From: Actinomadura_E scrupuli
Lineage (GTDB): Bacteria; Actinomycetota; Actinomycetes; Streptosporangiales; Streptosporangiaceae
Direction: 5' to 3'
NCBI RefSeq assembly: GCF_050971785.1
Contig: NZ_JBPCCU010000003.1
Coordinates: 806,001-870,000, forward strand
DNA: 64,000 nucleotides
A model generated the notes under the pieces. That model was given only the letters and a program-made list of their open reading frames with translations. It was not told the origin of the DNA and did not search any database. Both the position numbers and the translations under genes were made by a program. Numbering within the stretch: the stretch's first letter is position 1; the number at the start of each line of letters is the position of its first letter. Positions 30,532-39,710 of the stretch are shown here, in pieces.

Positions 30532-32358
30532 ATGAGAAGACTCATCGCGATCATCGCGGCCGCCGCGGCCGCCGCGGCGAGCCTGGCCGCCGCCCCCGCC
30601 GCCGCCTCGCACGCCGCCGCCGCCTGCACCCCCGCCCAGGTGGTCGGCAACGGCGGGTTCGAGACCGGCACCACGCCCTGGACCGCCTCCACCGGCGTCA
30701 TCTTCACCGGCGGCGGGCAGACCGCCCACTCCGGCGGCCGCTTCGCCCGCCTGGACGGCACCGGCGGCACCCACACCGACACGCTCACGCAGACGGTGAC
30801 GCTGCCCGCCGGGTGCTCCGCCGCCTCGCTCACCTTCTGGCTGCACGTCGGCACCGCCGAGACCACGACCGGCATCGCCTACGACACGCTCACCGCGAAG
30901 ATCGGCGGCACCACGCTCGCCACCTACTCCAACCTCGACAGGAACACCGGGTACGCCCAGAAGACGATCGACGTCTCGGCGTTCGCCGGCCAGACCGTGA
31001 CGCTGGCCTTCACCGGCACCGAGGACTCCAGCCTGCAGACCTCCTTCGTGCTCGACGACGTGGCCCTGGACGTCTCCGGCGGGGCCCCGGCCGCCGACCC
31101 GGTCCGGACGCCCGCGACGCCCTCGTACACGGTGAACCTCAGCAGCGACGCCACCGGCGCGACCTGGACCGGGCACGAGAGCGTCACCTTCACCAACGCC
31201 TCGGCCACCCCGCTGCCGGAGGTCTACCTGCGGCTGTGGGACAACTACCACGGCACCTGCCCGTCTAACACTCCGATCACGGTCTCCCAGGTGACCGGCG
31301 GCACCGCGGGGGCCCTCACCGTGGGCTGCACCGCACTGAAGATCACCCTGCCGGCGCCGCTCAGCCAGGGGCACAGCGCGACGATCGGCTTCGACCTGAG
31401 CGTGGCCGTGCCGAGCGGCGCCGACCGCTTCGGCCGGGACGGCGCGTACAGCTTCATCGGCAACGCGCTGCCCCTCCTGGCGATCCGCGACGCCGCGGGA
31501 TGGCACCTGGACCCGTACACCAACAACGGGGAGTCGTTCTACTCGCTGGCGAGCGACTTCACGGTGACGCTGGACCACCCGGCCTCCCTGAGCGTCCCCG
31601 CCACCGGCACGTCCACCGACACCCCGGGCACCGCCGGCCGCACCGTCACCACGGCGACCGCCGCCAAGGTCAGGGACTTCGCCTGGGCGGCCGGGCCGTT
31701 CCAGAAGATCACCGGCACCTCGGCCTCCGGGGTCAGGGTCGGCGTCTACCGGGTCAGCGCCATCAGCGCCTCCTCCGCCCAGTCCATGCTGTCCACCGCC
31801 ACCGGCGCGCTCGACGCGCACGCCCAGCGGTTCGGCGCCTACCCCTACGCCGAGGCCGACGTGGTGCTGGACAACAACTTCTGGTTCGGCGGCATGGAGT
31901 ACCCGGGCTTCGTGCTCGACCTGGTCAGCTCCACCGCCCTCGCGCACGAGTTCGCCCACCAGTGGTGGTACGGCATCGTGGGCGACGACGAGTACACCAG
32001 CCCCTGGCTGGACGAGTCGTTCGCCGACTACGCGACCGACCTCTACTTCGGCAGGACCGGCTCCGGATGCTGGAACAGCGTCTCCTGGGCCTCCTCCGCC
32101 GAGAACATCACCAATTCGATGGCGTACTGGGACGCGCACTCCTCCCGGTACTCCACCGTCGTCTACGGCTACGGCAAATGCGCGCTGCACGACCTGCGGC
32201 GGCTGATCGGCGACTCCGCCATGACCACGCTGCTGCGCGCCTACGCCCAGGGCCACTGGTACGGCGTGTCGACGACCGCGGAGTTCAAGGCCGCCGCGCA
32301 GGCGGCCACGCCGACCGACCTCACGGCGTTCTGGACCCAGCACCGCATCGCCGGATGA
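30532..32358 (+). CDS. Secreted M1-family metallopeptidase with N-terminal accessory domain
   Basis: This 608-residue protein has an alanine-rich signal peptide (1-30). Next comes a 150-residue accessory domain, CTPAQVVGNGGFETG to TSFVLDDVALDVSG, closely similar to the C-terminal domain of the preceding M4 peptidase. An M1 aminopeptidase-like region follows with a beta-sheet N-domain and the zinc site HEFAH at 472-476 plus Glu495 in LDESFADY, the HExxH-x18-E spacing of gluzincins. The exopeptidase loop reads GGMEY rather than the usual GxMEN. The start has GAGAGGA about 4 nt upstream. It probably acts outside the cell with the M4 enzyme; free amino-acid or dipeptide release is inferred. Confidence 0.92.
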   Translation: MRRLIAIIAAAAAAAASLAAAPAAASHAAAACTPAQVVGNGGFETGTTPWTASTGVIFTGGGQTAHSGGRFARLDGTGGTHTDTLTQTVTLPAGCSAASLTFWLHVGTAETTTGIAYDTLTAKIGGTTLATYSNLDRNTGYAQKTIDVSAFAGQTVTLAFTGTEDSSLQTSFVLDDVALDVSGGAPAADPVRTPATPSYTVNLSSDATGATWTGHESVTFTNASATPLPEVYLRLWDNYHGTCPSNTPITVSQVTGGTAGALTVGCTALKITLPAPLSQGHSATIGFDLSVAVPSGADRFGRDGAYSFIGNALPLLAIRDAAGWHLDPYTNNGESFYSLASDFTVTLDHPASLSVPATGTSTDTPGTAGRTVTTATAAKVRDFAWAAGPFQKITGTSASGVRVGVYRVSAISASSAQSMLSTATGALDAHAQRFGAYPYAEADVVLDNNFWFGGMEYPGFVLDLVSSTALAHEFAHQWWYGIVGDDEYTSPWLDESFADYATDLYFGRTGSGCWNSVSWASSAENITNSMAYWDAHSSRYSTVVYGYGKCALHDLRRLIGDSAMTTLLRAYAQGHWYGVSTTAEFKAAAQAATPTDLTAFWTQHRIAG

Positions 32359-32363
32359 CCTGC

Positions 32364-32400
32364 GCCAGGGTCCCGGGCCGGGCCGCCCCGGGACCCTGGC
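32364..32400 (+). terminator. Terminator after the M1 peptidase
   Basis: A perfect 14-bp stem, GCCAGGGTCCCGGG with its complement, encloses a 9-nt loop 5 nt after the stop codon. Confidence 0.75.
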
Positions 32401-32468
32401 CCGCGGCGATCCGCGGCCCCCGGACGCCAAAGGGCGATCTGCCCGCGAGGACACATATGGAGCACGGA

Positions 32469-32474
32469 TAGGCT
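32469..32474 (+). promoter_or_regulatory. -10 box of mshC (leaderless)
   Basis: TAGGCT lies exactly 7 nt before the mshC ATG, and no Shine-Dalgarno is present. Confidence 0.55.
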
Positions 32475-32481
32475 TCTCCGC

Positions 32482-33723
32482 ATGCGATCGTGGCCCGCAC
32501 CCGAGGTGCCCCCCCTGGCGGACAGCGGACTGCCCGGAACGGGCTTGCAACTACACGTGTACGACACCGGCACGGCCTCGGTACGACCGACCGTGCCCGG
32601 TGCCACCGCGCGGATGTACGTCTGCGGCATCACCCCCTACGACGCCACCCATATCGGGCACGCCGCGACCTATCTCGCCTTCGACCTGGTCAACCGGGTC
32701 TGGCGGGACGCCGGGCACCGCGTCCACTACGTCCAGAACGTCACCGACGTCGACGACCCCCTGCTGGTGCGGGCCGAGGAGACCGGGCAGGACTGGCGGG
32801 AGCTGGCCGAGCGGGAGATCGGGCTGTTCCGCGACGACATGACCGCGCTGCGCATCCTGCCGCCCGACCACTACGTCGGCGCCGTCGAGTCGATCCCCTT
32901 GATCGTCGAGTTCATCGAGCGGCTGCGGGCCAAGGGGGCCGCCTACGAGGTGGACGGCGACGTCTACTTCCCGATCAGCTCCGACCCCGGCTTCGGCCAG
33001 GTCAGCGGGCTGACCGTGGCGCAGATGGCGCCGCTGTTCGCCGAGCGCGGCGGCGACCCGGAGCGGCGCGGCAAGAAGGACCCGCTCGACCCGATGCTCT
33101 GGCAGGCCGAGCGGCCCGGCGAGCCCGCCTGGGACTCGCCGATGGGCCGCGGCCGCCCCGGCTGGCACATCGAGTGCTGCGCCATCTCCCTCGAGCACCT
33201 GGGCATGGCCTTCGACATCGAGGGCGGCGGATCAGACCTGGCCTTCCCGCACCACGAGATGGGCGCCTCGCACGCCCAGGTGGGCACCGGCGAGCGTCCG
33301 CACGCCCAGGCCTACGTGCACGCGGGCATGGTCGCCCTGGACGGCGAGAAGATGTCGAAGTCCAAGGGCAACCTGGTGTTCGTGTCCCGGTTGCGCGGCG
33401 CGGGCACAGACCCGATGGCGATCCGGCTGGCGCTGCTGGCCCACCACTACCGCTCGGACTGGGAATGGACCGCTCCCGAGCTGGCCACCGCCGAGGCCCG
33501 GCTGGGCCGCTGGCGCGAGGCGGCGCACCTGTCCGCCGGGCCTCCCGCCGCGCCGCTGCTCGACGAGGTCCGGCACCGGCTGGCCGACGACCTGGACGCC
33601 CCCGGGGCGCTGGCCGCGGTGGACCGGTGGGCCGGTCGGGCGCTGGCCGGTGCGGGCGACGACGCCCTGGCCCCGGGCCAGGTCCGCGCCCTGGCGGACG
33701 CCCTGCTGGGCGTGGCCCTCTGA
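32482..33723 (+). CDS. mshC: Cysteine:1D-myo-inosityl 2-amino-2-deoxy-alpha-D-glucopyranoside ligase
   Basis: MshC joins cysteine to GlcN-Ins with ATP, the third enzymatic step of mycothiol synthesis. The 413-residue protein is a class I cysteinyl-tRNA synthetase relative without the anticodon-binding domain. HIGH lies at 57-60 (ATHIGHA) and KMSKS at 290-294 (EKMSKSKGN). Zinc ligands are expected from YVCGITPYD, HIECCAIS and FPHHE. Length and the KMSKSKGNLVFVSRL block distinguish MshC from CysS. A -10 box 7 nt before the ATG suggests a leaderless transcript. Its presence shows that the cell uses mycothiol, as expected for an actinobacterium. Confidence 0.96.
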   Translation: MRSWPAPEVPPLADSGLPGTGLQLHVYDTGTASVRPTVPGATARMYVCGITPYDATHIGHAATYLAFDLVNRVWRDAGHRVHYVQNVTDVDDPLLVRAEETGQDWRELAEREIGLFRDDMTALRILPPDHYVGAVESIPLIVEFIERLRAKGAAYEVDGDVYFPISSDPGFGQVSGLTVAQMAPLFAERGGDPERRGKKDPLDPMLWQAERPGEPAWDSPMGRGRPGWHIECCAISLEHLGMAFDIEGGGSDLAFPHHEMGASHAQVGTGERPHAQAYVHAGMVALDGEKMSKSKGNLVFVSRLRGAGTDPMAIRLALLAHHYRSDWEWTAPELATAEARLGRWREAAHLSAGPPAAPLLDEVRHRLADDLDAPGALAAVDRWAGRALAGAGDDALAPGQVRALADALLGVAL

Positions 33724-33736
33724 GCCAGGGGCCCGG

Positions 33737-33760
33737 CCGCCGCGCCCGCGGGAGCGGCGG
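33737..33760. terminator. Small convergent hairpin between mshC and a GNAT gene
   Basis: CCGCCGC and GCGGCGG pair around a 10-nt loop in the 38-bp gap between two convergent stops, so it may serve both directions. Confidence 0.4.
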
Positions 33761-33761
33761 G

Positions 33762-34592
33762 TCAGGCCAGCGCCGGGGACAGCACCTGCCGGGGATCGAC
33801 GAGCCCGTCCCGGGTGGACATGTGGTGGTCGTGCTCCCCGATCCGCCAGCCGGCCGCCAGCAGGCCGCGCAGCGCGGGATGCGGGCCGGGCAGGCAGGCC
33901 TGTAGGCGCGCGGAGCCGAGGCCGGTGAGGGCGGCCGCCGTGGCCTGCGCCGCGTCGGCTCCGGCGGCGACCGCGAGGTGCAGCAGCGCCCCCGAGCCCG
34001 GGGTGACCTCCCCGGCACCGGCCGCGACGGGCTCGCCGTCCCGCTCCACGACCAGCGCGGCGGCGCCCGGCATCGTCGCCCAGAACGCGTGGTCGGGGTC
34101 CCGGTCGGCGCCGGTCAGCGCGCGCTCGGTGCCCGCGGCCCGGCCGGCGGGCACCGTACGGGCGCGCAGCCCCGGCGGCCCGGGGGCCGGGGGCGGTCCC
34201 TCCAGGTAGAGCAGCGGCCAGCGCGGCACCAGGCCGTACCGCACGTAGAGCGGCATCGCCCGGGGGTCGCGTGAGCTGAAGGTGAAGATCTCCGCGAGGC
34301 CGTCCAGGGCCCGGTCGAGCAGGGTGCGCCCGACGCCCGCGCCCTGGCGGGCCGGGTCGATGAACAGGTCGCACAGCATGGTGGCGGCGCCGACCGGGCG
34401 GGTGGCGCAGTAGCCGGCCACCGCGCCGTCCAGCTCCGCGACCAGGAACGCGCCGTGCCGCCTCAGGTGCCCGACGTATCCGGCACCGGCGGCCGAGGAC
34501 GGGCCCCGCTCGCCGTTGGCGGCCGCGATGCCGGCCACCTGCGGGAGGTCGCGGTCCTCCACCGGCCGCACGCGCGGCCTCCGATCGGGCAT
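33762..34592 (-). CDS. GNAT-family N-acetyltransferase
   Basis: This 276-residue protein has a clear N-terminal GNAT domain: RPVEDRDLPQVAGIA, then the acetyl-CoA loop LFIDPARQGAGVGRTLLDRAL near residues 78-100. The C-terminal half (about 150-276) looks like a second, degenerate GNAT fold without a pyrophosphate-binding loop. The ATG at 34592 has GGAGGGGG about 10 nt upstream. It is convergent with mshC. The acceptor is unknown. Some MshD proteins (mycothiol synthase) are also double-GNAT enzymes, but this protein does not show enough MshD features to call it. Confidence 0.85.
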   Translation of the reverse strand: MPDRRPRVRPVEDRDLPQVAGIAAANGERGPSSAAGAGYVGHLRRHGAFLVAELDGAVAGYCATRPVGAATMLCDLFIDPARQGAGVGRTLLDRALDGLAEIFTFSSRDPRAMPLYVRYGLVPRWPLLYLEGPPPAPGPPGLRARTVPAGRAAGTERALTGADRDPDHAFWATMPGAAALVVERDGEPVAAGAGEVTPGSGALLHLAVAAGADAAQATAAALTGLGSARLQACLPGPHPALRGLLAAGWRIGEHDHHMSTRDGLVDPRQVLSPALA

Positions 34593-34650
34593 GGCAGCCG
34601 GTCCCCCTCCGTGCGGGGACGTCCCCCGCCTCACCCCACCAGTGTGGCGG

Positions 34651-35466
34651 TCAGCGGTGGGCGGCCGCGCGGCGGGCCACGCGGCGGCGGGACAGGCGCA
34701 GGGCCAGGTGCTGGGGCGAGCGCCGCAGCCGCCCGGGCACCAGCAGGTAGCAGAACGCGCCGGTGCGCAGCAGGTAGCGGAGCGTGCGCTCGCGGGCCGG
34801 GCTCCACTCCAGCCCGAACTGCGCGCGCAGCGGCTCGGGCAGCAGCCCGGTGGTGATCAGCCGGTTGAGCGACACGGCGGGCCACAGGTACCACAGCCCG
34901 CGGCCCGCGAGCACGGCGCCGGCCACGTCGCGGCCGGCGTCGGACACCTCCAGCGTGGCGATCATGCGGTCCATGTAGGCGCGGAAGGAGGCCAGGTCCG
35001 CGGGCTGCGTGCCGGGCGGGCAGCCGAGCACGTCGGCCACCCGCGCGGCCTGGCGGACGTACTCCTCGGCGAGGTCTCCGCTCGGCCGGCGCAGGATCTC
35101 CTCGTAGACGTAGAGGGCGGCGTCGATGAGGGTGGCGTTGACCCAGACCTGGAGCTCGGGGTCGTTGCCGGAGTAGCCGGGACCGGTGATCCCCTCGTGC
35201 ACGCGGCGGATGACGGCGCCGAGCCGGTCGGCCTCCTCGTCGGTGCCCAGCGTCACGATGGTGAGGAAGTCCAGGGTGCCGAACAGCCGGGGCAGCGGCC
35301 GCTCGCGGAAGTCGCTGTGGTCGGCGACGCCCTGGGCGACCTTGGGGTGGGCGACCTGGAGCATCAGCGCCCGGCCGGCGCCGAGCAGGAGGGCCGGCTC
35401 GGTGCCGACGAGCCGGAGCACCGATCGGTCCCGGGGCGCCGTGCCGGTGGTCTCGGTGGTCTCCAT
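34651..35466 (-). CDS. DUF2236 / MpaB-type oxygenase family protein
   Basis: This is a 271-residue protein of the DUF2236 family (rubber oxygenase Lcp / MpaB catalytic domain), whose characterised members are haem proteins. Conserved segments are ALMLQVAHPKVAQGVADHSDF with the family histidine, TLGTDEEADRLGAVIRRVHEGITG, WVNATLIDAALYVYE, and a basic C-terminal tail. The ATG has GAGGAG 6 nt upstream. The substrate is unknown. It follows the second peptide-transporter operon on the same strand, but a palindromic site in the 107-bp gap suggests separate control. Confidence 0.87.
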   Translation of the reverse strand: METTETTGTAPRDRSVLRLVGTEPALLLGAGRALMLQVAHPKVAQGVADHSDFRERPLPRLFGTLDFLTIVTLGTDEEADRLGAVIRRVHEGITGPGYSGNDPELQVWVNATLIDAALYVYEEILRRPSGDLAEEYVRQAARVADVLGCPPGTQPADLASFRAYMDRMIATLEVSDAGRDVAGAVLAGRGLWYLWPAVSLNRLITTGLLPEPLRAQFGLEWSPARERTLRYLLRTGAFCYLLVPGRLRRSPQHLALRLSRRRVARRAAAHR

Positions 35467-35541
35467 CTGGGTCTCCTCGGGGGGAACCGCGCCCTCGGCG
35501 GTAAGCCGATACTTGCGCAGTCCGGACCGCACGGCAAGACC

Positions 35542-35560
35542 TATTGGCGATGCGCCAATA
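35542..35560. promoter_or_regulatory. Palindromic operator candidate upstream of the DUF2236 gene
   Basis: TATTGGCG and CGCCAATA form a perfect 8-bp inverted repeat with a 3-nt spacer, 76 bp before the DUF2236 start. It has the size of a TetR-type site, but no such regulator gene is adjacent. Confidence 0.5.
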
Positions 35561-35573
35561 AGAGCCCGCCGGG

Positions 35574-36518
35574 TCAGCTCAGCCGCACCCGGGGATCCAG
35601 GAACGAGTACCCCAGGTCGACCAGCAGGTTGGCGAGGATGACGAAGAAGGAGACCAGCAGCGTGACGCCCACGATGACCGGGGTGTCCCCGACCGAGATG
35701 GACTGGTAGACCAGCTGGCCGATGCCCTGCAGCCCGAAGACCTTCTCGGTGACGATCGTGGAGCCGATCAGGACGCCGATGTCGATGCCGAACTGGGTGA
35801 TCACCGGGGTGAGCGCCGACCGCAGCCCGTGCCGGTAGACCACCCGCCGCTCGGAGAGTCCCTTGGCGCGCGCGGTCCGGATGTAGTCCTCCCCCAGCAC
35901 GTCCAGCATCGAGCCCCGGGTCAGCCGGGTGTAGGCGGCGACCATGAGGTACGCCAGCCCGAACCAGGGCAGGATCATCCGCTGCAGGAAGTGCTCCTGC
36001 AGCGGCGGCCCGGCCTCGAAGAACCGCACGCCCAGCTTGCCCAGCGCGGTGGAGAAGACGAACAGCAGCACCAGCGCCATGACGAACGGCGGGGTGGACA
36101 GCCCGACCAGCACGAAGGCGGTGGAGACCCGGTCGAGCCAGCTCCTGACCCGGGTGGCGCTGAGCACCCCGGTGGCGACGCCCCCCACGAACCAGATGAT
36201 CCCGGCCCCCGCCACCAGCCAGAGCGTGGTGGGCAGCCGGTCGCCGATCAGCTCGGTGACCGGCGTCTGGTTGATGTAGGAGTAGCCGAGGTCGCCGCGC
36301 ACGAGCCGGGCCAGGAAGTCCCAGTACTGCACCGGCACGGGCTGGTCGAGCCCGAGGTTGTGCCGGATCTGCTGGAGGGTCTCGGTGGTCGCCCGCGGCC
36401 CGCCGATGACGCGCTCGACCGGCACCGGGGAGATCTGGAGCAGCGCGAAGACCGCCGTGGAGACCAGCCACAGCACCAGCACCGCGTAGAGCACCCGGCG
36501 GACGACGAAGCGCAGCAT
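35574..36518 (-). CDS. Peptide ABC transporter permease (OppB/DppB type), locus 2
   Basis: This 314-residue permease has six membrane segments, starting MLRFVVRRVLYAVLVLWLVS. The EAA loop is EDYIRTARAKGLSERRVVYRHGLR and the tail is YSFLDPRVRLS. GGGGGAG lies 7 nt before the ATG. Its start is 2 bp from the stop of the OppC-like gene, so both are co-transcribed as the last genes of the second transporter operon. Confidence 0.94.
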   Translation of the reverse strand: MLRFVVRRVLYAVLVLWLVSTAVFALLQISPVPVERVIGGPRATTETLQQIRHNLGLDQPVPVQYWDFLARLVRGDLGYSYINQTPVTELIGDRLPTTLWLVAGAGIIWFVGGVATGVLSATRVRSWLDRVSTAFVLVGLSTPPFVMALVLLFVFSTALGKLGVRFFEAGPPLQEHFLQRMILPWFGLAYLMVAAYTRLTRGSMLDVLGEDYIRTARAKGLSERRVVYRHGLRSALTPVITQFGIDIGVLIGSTIVTEKVFGLQGIGQLVYQSISVGDTPVIVGVTLLVSFFVILANLLVDLGYSFLDPRVRLS

Positions 36519-36520
36519 CG

Positions 36521-37497
36521 CTATCTCCCCCCGGGGAGCCGGTCGCCGCGGGGGTCGAGGGCGTCGCGGATGCCGTCGCCGAGCAGGTTGAACGACAGCG
36601 TGGTGAGCAGCAGCAGCACCCCGGGCACGGCGAGCAGCCACCACGCGGTCTCGAACACGTCACTGCCCTCCCCGAGCATGCTGCCCCAGCTCGGCATCGG
36701 CGCCCTGACCCCGACGCCGAGGAACGACAGGGTCGCCTCGAACACGATCGCGGTGGGGATCAGCAGCGAGGCCAGGACGGTGATCTGCGCGATGAGGTTG
36801 GGCAGCAGGTCGACGAACATGATCCGCAGCCTGCCCGCGCCCAGCGAGCGCGCCGCCTCGACGAACTCCTTCTCCTTGATGGAGATGACCTGGCCGCGCA
36901 GGATGCGGCCGGTGGCGGCGAACGAGAAGAACGCGATCACCAGGATGGTCATCGACAGGCTCGCCACGACCGAGGTCACCTGGAAGGTGGTGGCCAGCAC
37001 GATCGCGACCAGGAGGTAGGGCAGCGCCAGGGTGATGTCCATGAACCGCGCCAGGATCGTGTCGGTCGCCCCGCCGGCGAACCCGGACAGCACGCCGAAG
37101 ACCACGCCGAAGAAGGTGGCCAGCAGCGAGGCGGAGATCCCCACGACCAGCGAGATGCGGGCCCCGTACGCGGCGCGCACCAGCACGTCCCGGCCGAGCT
37201 GGTCGGCGCCCAGCCAGAACTGCCCGCCGGGTCCCCGCGGCAGCCCGTCGACGTCGAGGCCGGTCCGGGGATAGGTGGCGTCGTAGGCGTGCCCGGTCCA
37301 GGTGGCCAGCAGCGGCGCGGCCAGCGCGAACGCCGCGATCAGGGCCAGCACCACGATCGAGGCCACGGCCAGCCGGTCGCGCCGGAACCGCGCCCAGGCG
37401 AGCTGAACGGGCGACTTTCCCCGCACCCGCGCCGGCTCGGTGCCCGTACTGCCGGGATCGGGCGGGACGCTCTCGGCGTCGAGGTCGGTGAAGACGG

Positions 37498-37501
<4 letters not shown>
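36521..37501 (-). CDS. Peptide ABC transporter permease (OppC/DppC type), locus 2
   Basis: This is a 326-residue permease with a cytoplasmic N-tail, a first helix (LAVASIVVLALIAAFALAAPLL), and the LGADQLGRDVLVRAAYGARISLVVG block. The EAA loop is EKEFVEAARSLGAGRLRIMFVDLLPNL, and the C-terminus contains FNLLGDGIRDALDPRGD. The ATG overlaps the oppF-like stop by 3 nt (ATGA), so it is translationally coupled. It pairs with the OppB-like permease downstream. Confidence 0.94.
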
Positions 37502-38563
<1,062 letters not shown>

Positions 38564-38577
<14 letters not shown>

Positions 38578-39667
38578 CGGGACCCTCCCCGTCCTCGCCG
38601 CCGGGCCGCGGGGAGGTGGGGCCGCCCGTCCGGCCCTCGGCCACCGCCCGCCCCCGGATGAGCTCCGCCGCCGCGCCCATCCCGAGCGCGGCGGGCGGCA
38701 GCCAGCACGCCGACCGGTGGGATCCGCTCCCCGCCGCACCCGGCTCCCCGACCGGCAGCAGCGGGGGCTCGTCCACCCGGCAGCGGTCCATGACGTACTC
38801 GCAGCGCGGATGGAAGGTGCAGCCCGACGGCAGGTTGATCAGGCTGGGCGGCTGCCCGGCGATGGGCTTGAGCCGGTCCCGCGCCCCGGACGAGCCGGGC
38901 ACCGACTCCAGCAGCCCCTTGGTGTAGGGATGGTGCGGCAGGTAGTACAGCGTCCGCCGGGGGGCGTACTCGACCGGCTTGCCGGCGTACATCACCAGCA
39001 CGTCGTCGGCGAGATCGGCGATCACCCCGAGATCGTGCGTGATCATGATCAGCGCGGTGTGGAACTCGCGCTGCAGCCGGCGCATGAGATCGAGGATCTG
39101 GGCCTGCACGGTCGCGTCCAGGGCCGTGGTCGGCTCGTCCGCGATGATCAGCTTCGGGTTCAGCGCGAGCGCCATCGCGATCATGGCGCGCTGCCGCATG
39201 CCCCCCGAGAACTGGTGGGGGTAGTCGTCGGCGCGCCGCTCCGGCTGCGGGATCCCCACCAGCCCCAGCATCTCCACCGCGCGGGCGCGCGCCTGCCGGG
39301 CGGACATGCCGGGCTCGTGGGTGCGGATCAGCTCCACGATCTGCCAGCCCACCTTGTAGAGCGGGTGCAGGCTCGACAGCGGATCCTGGAAGATCATCGA
39401 GATCTGGGAGCCGCGCAGCGCGCGCATCTCCCGGTCGTCCATGGTGAGCAGGTCCCGGCCCTCGAACAGGGCGGTGCCGCTGATCCGGGCACCCGGCGTC
39501 AGGCGCATCAGCGTCTGGGTGCTGACGCTCTTGCCGGACCCCGACTCCCCCACGATGCCGAGGGTCCCGCCCCGGTCGACGCTGAAGGACATGCCCCGTA
39601 CCGCCTGCACGACGCCGTCCGGGGTCCGGAAGGAGACCTTCAGATCGGTCACCTCGAGCAGGCTCAT
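38564..39667 (-). CDS. Peptide ABC transporter ATPase (OppD/DppD type), locus 2
   Basis: This is a 367-residue ATPase with Walker A GIVGESGSGKSVS, the Q-loop MIFQDPLSSLHPLY, the signature FSGGMRQRAMIAMAL, Walker B LIIADEPTTALDAT, and the H-loop MITHDLGVIAD. A cysteine region, SGCTFHPRCEYVMDRC, follows. The C-terminal 50 residues are Gly/Arg/Glu-rich and extra to the family core. The start ATG at 39667 has a GGAGGTGAAGG stretch upstream. Confidence 0.95.
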
Positions 39668-39710
39668 GGGCTCGCCTTCACCTCCCGGCACGAGGGACCC
39701 GCGGCGCGGC

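Noticed and set aside
27829..32550. 1573-codon open frame on the minus strand opposite the M4 and M1 genes
   Set aside because: It consists of Gly/Arg/Val-rich low-complexity sequence with no domains, typical of antisense frames in high-GC DNA. The plus-strand genes have signal peptides, catalytic motifs and Shine-Dalgarno sequences.
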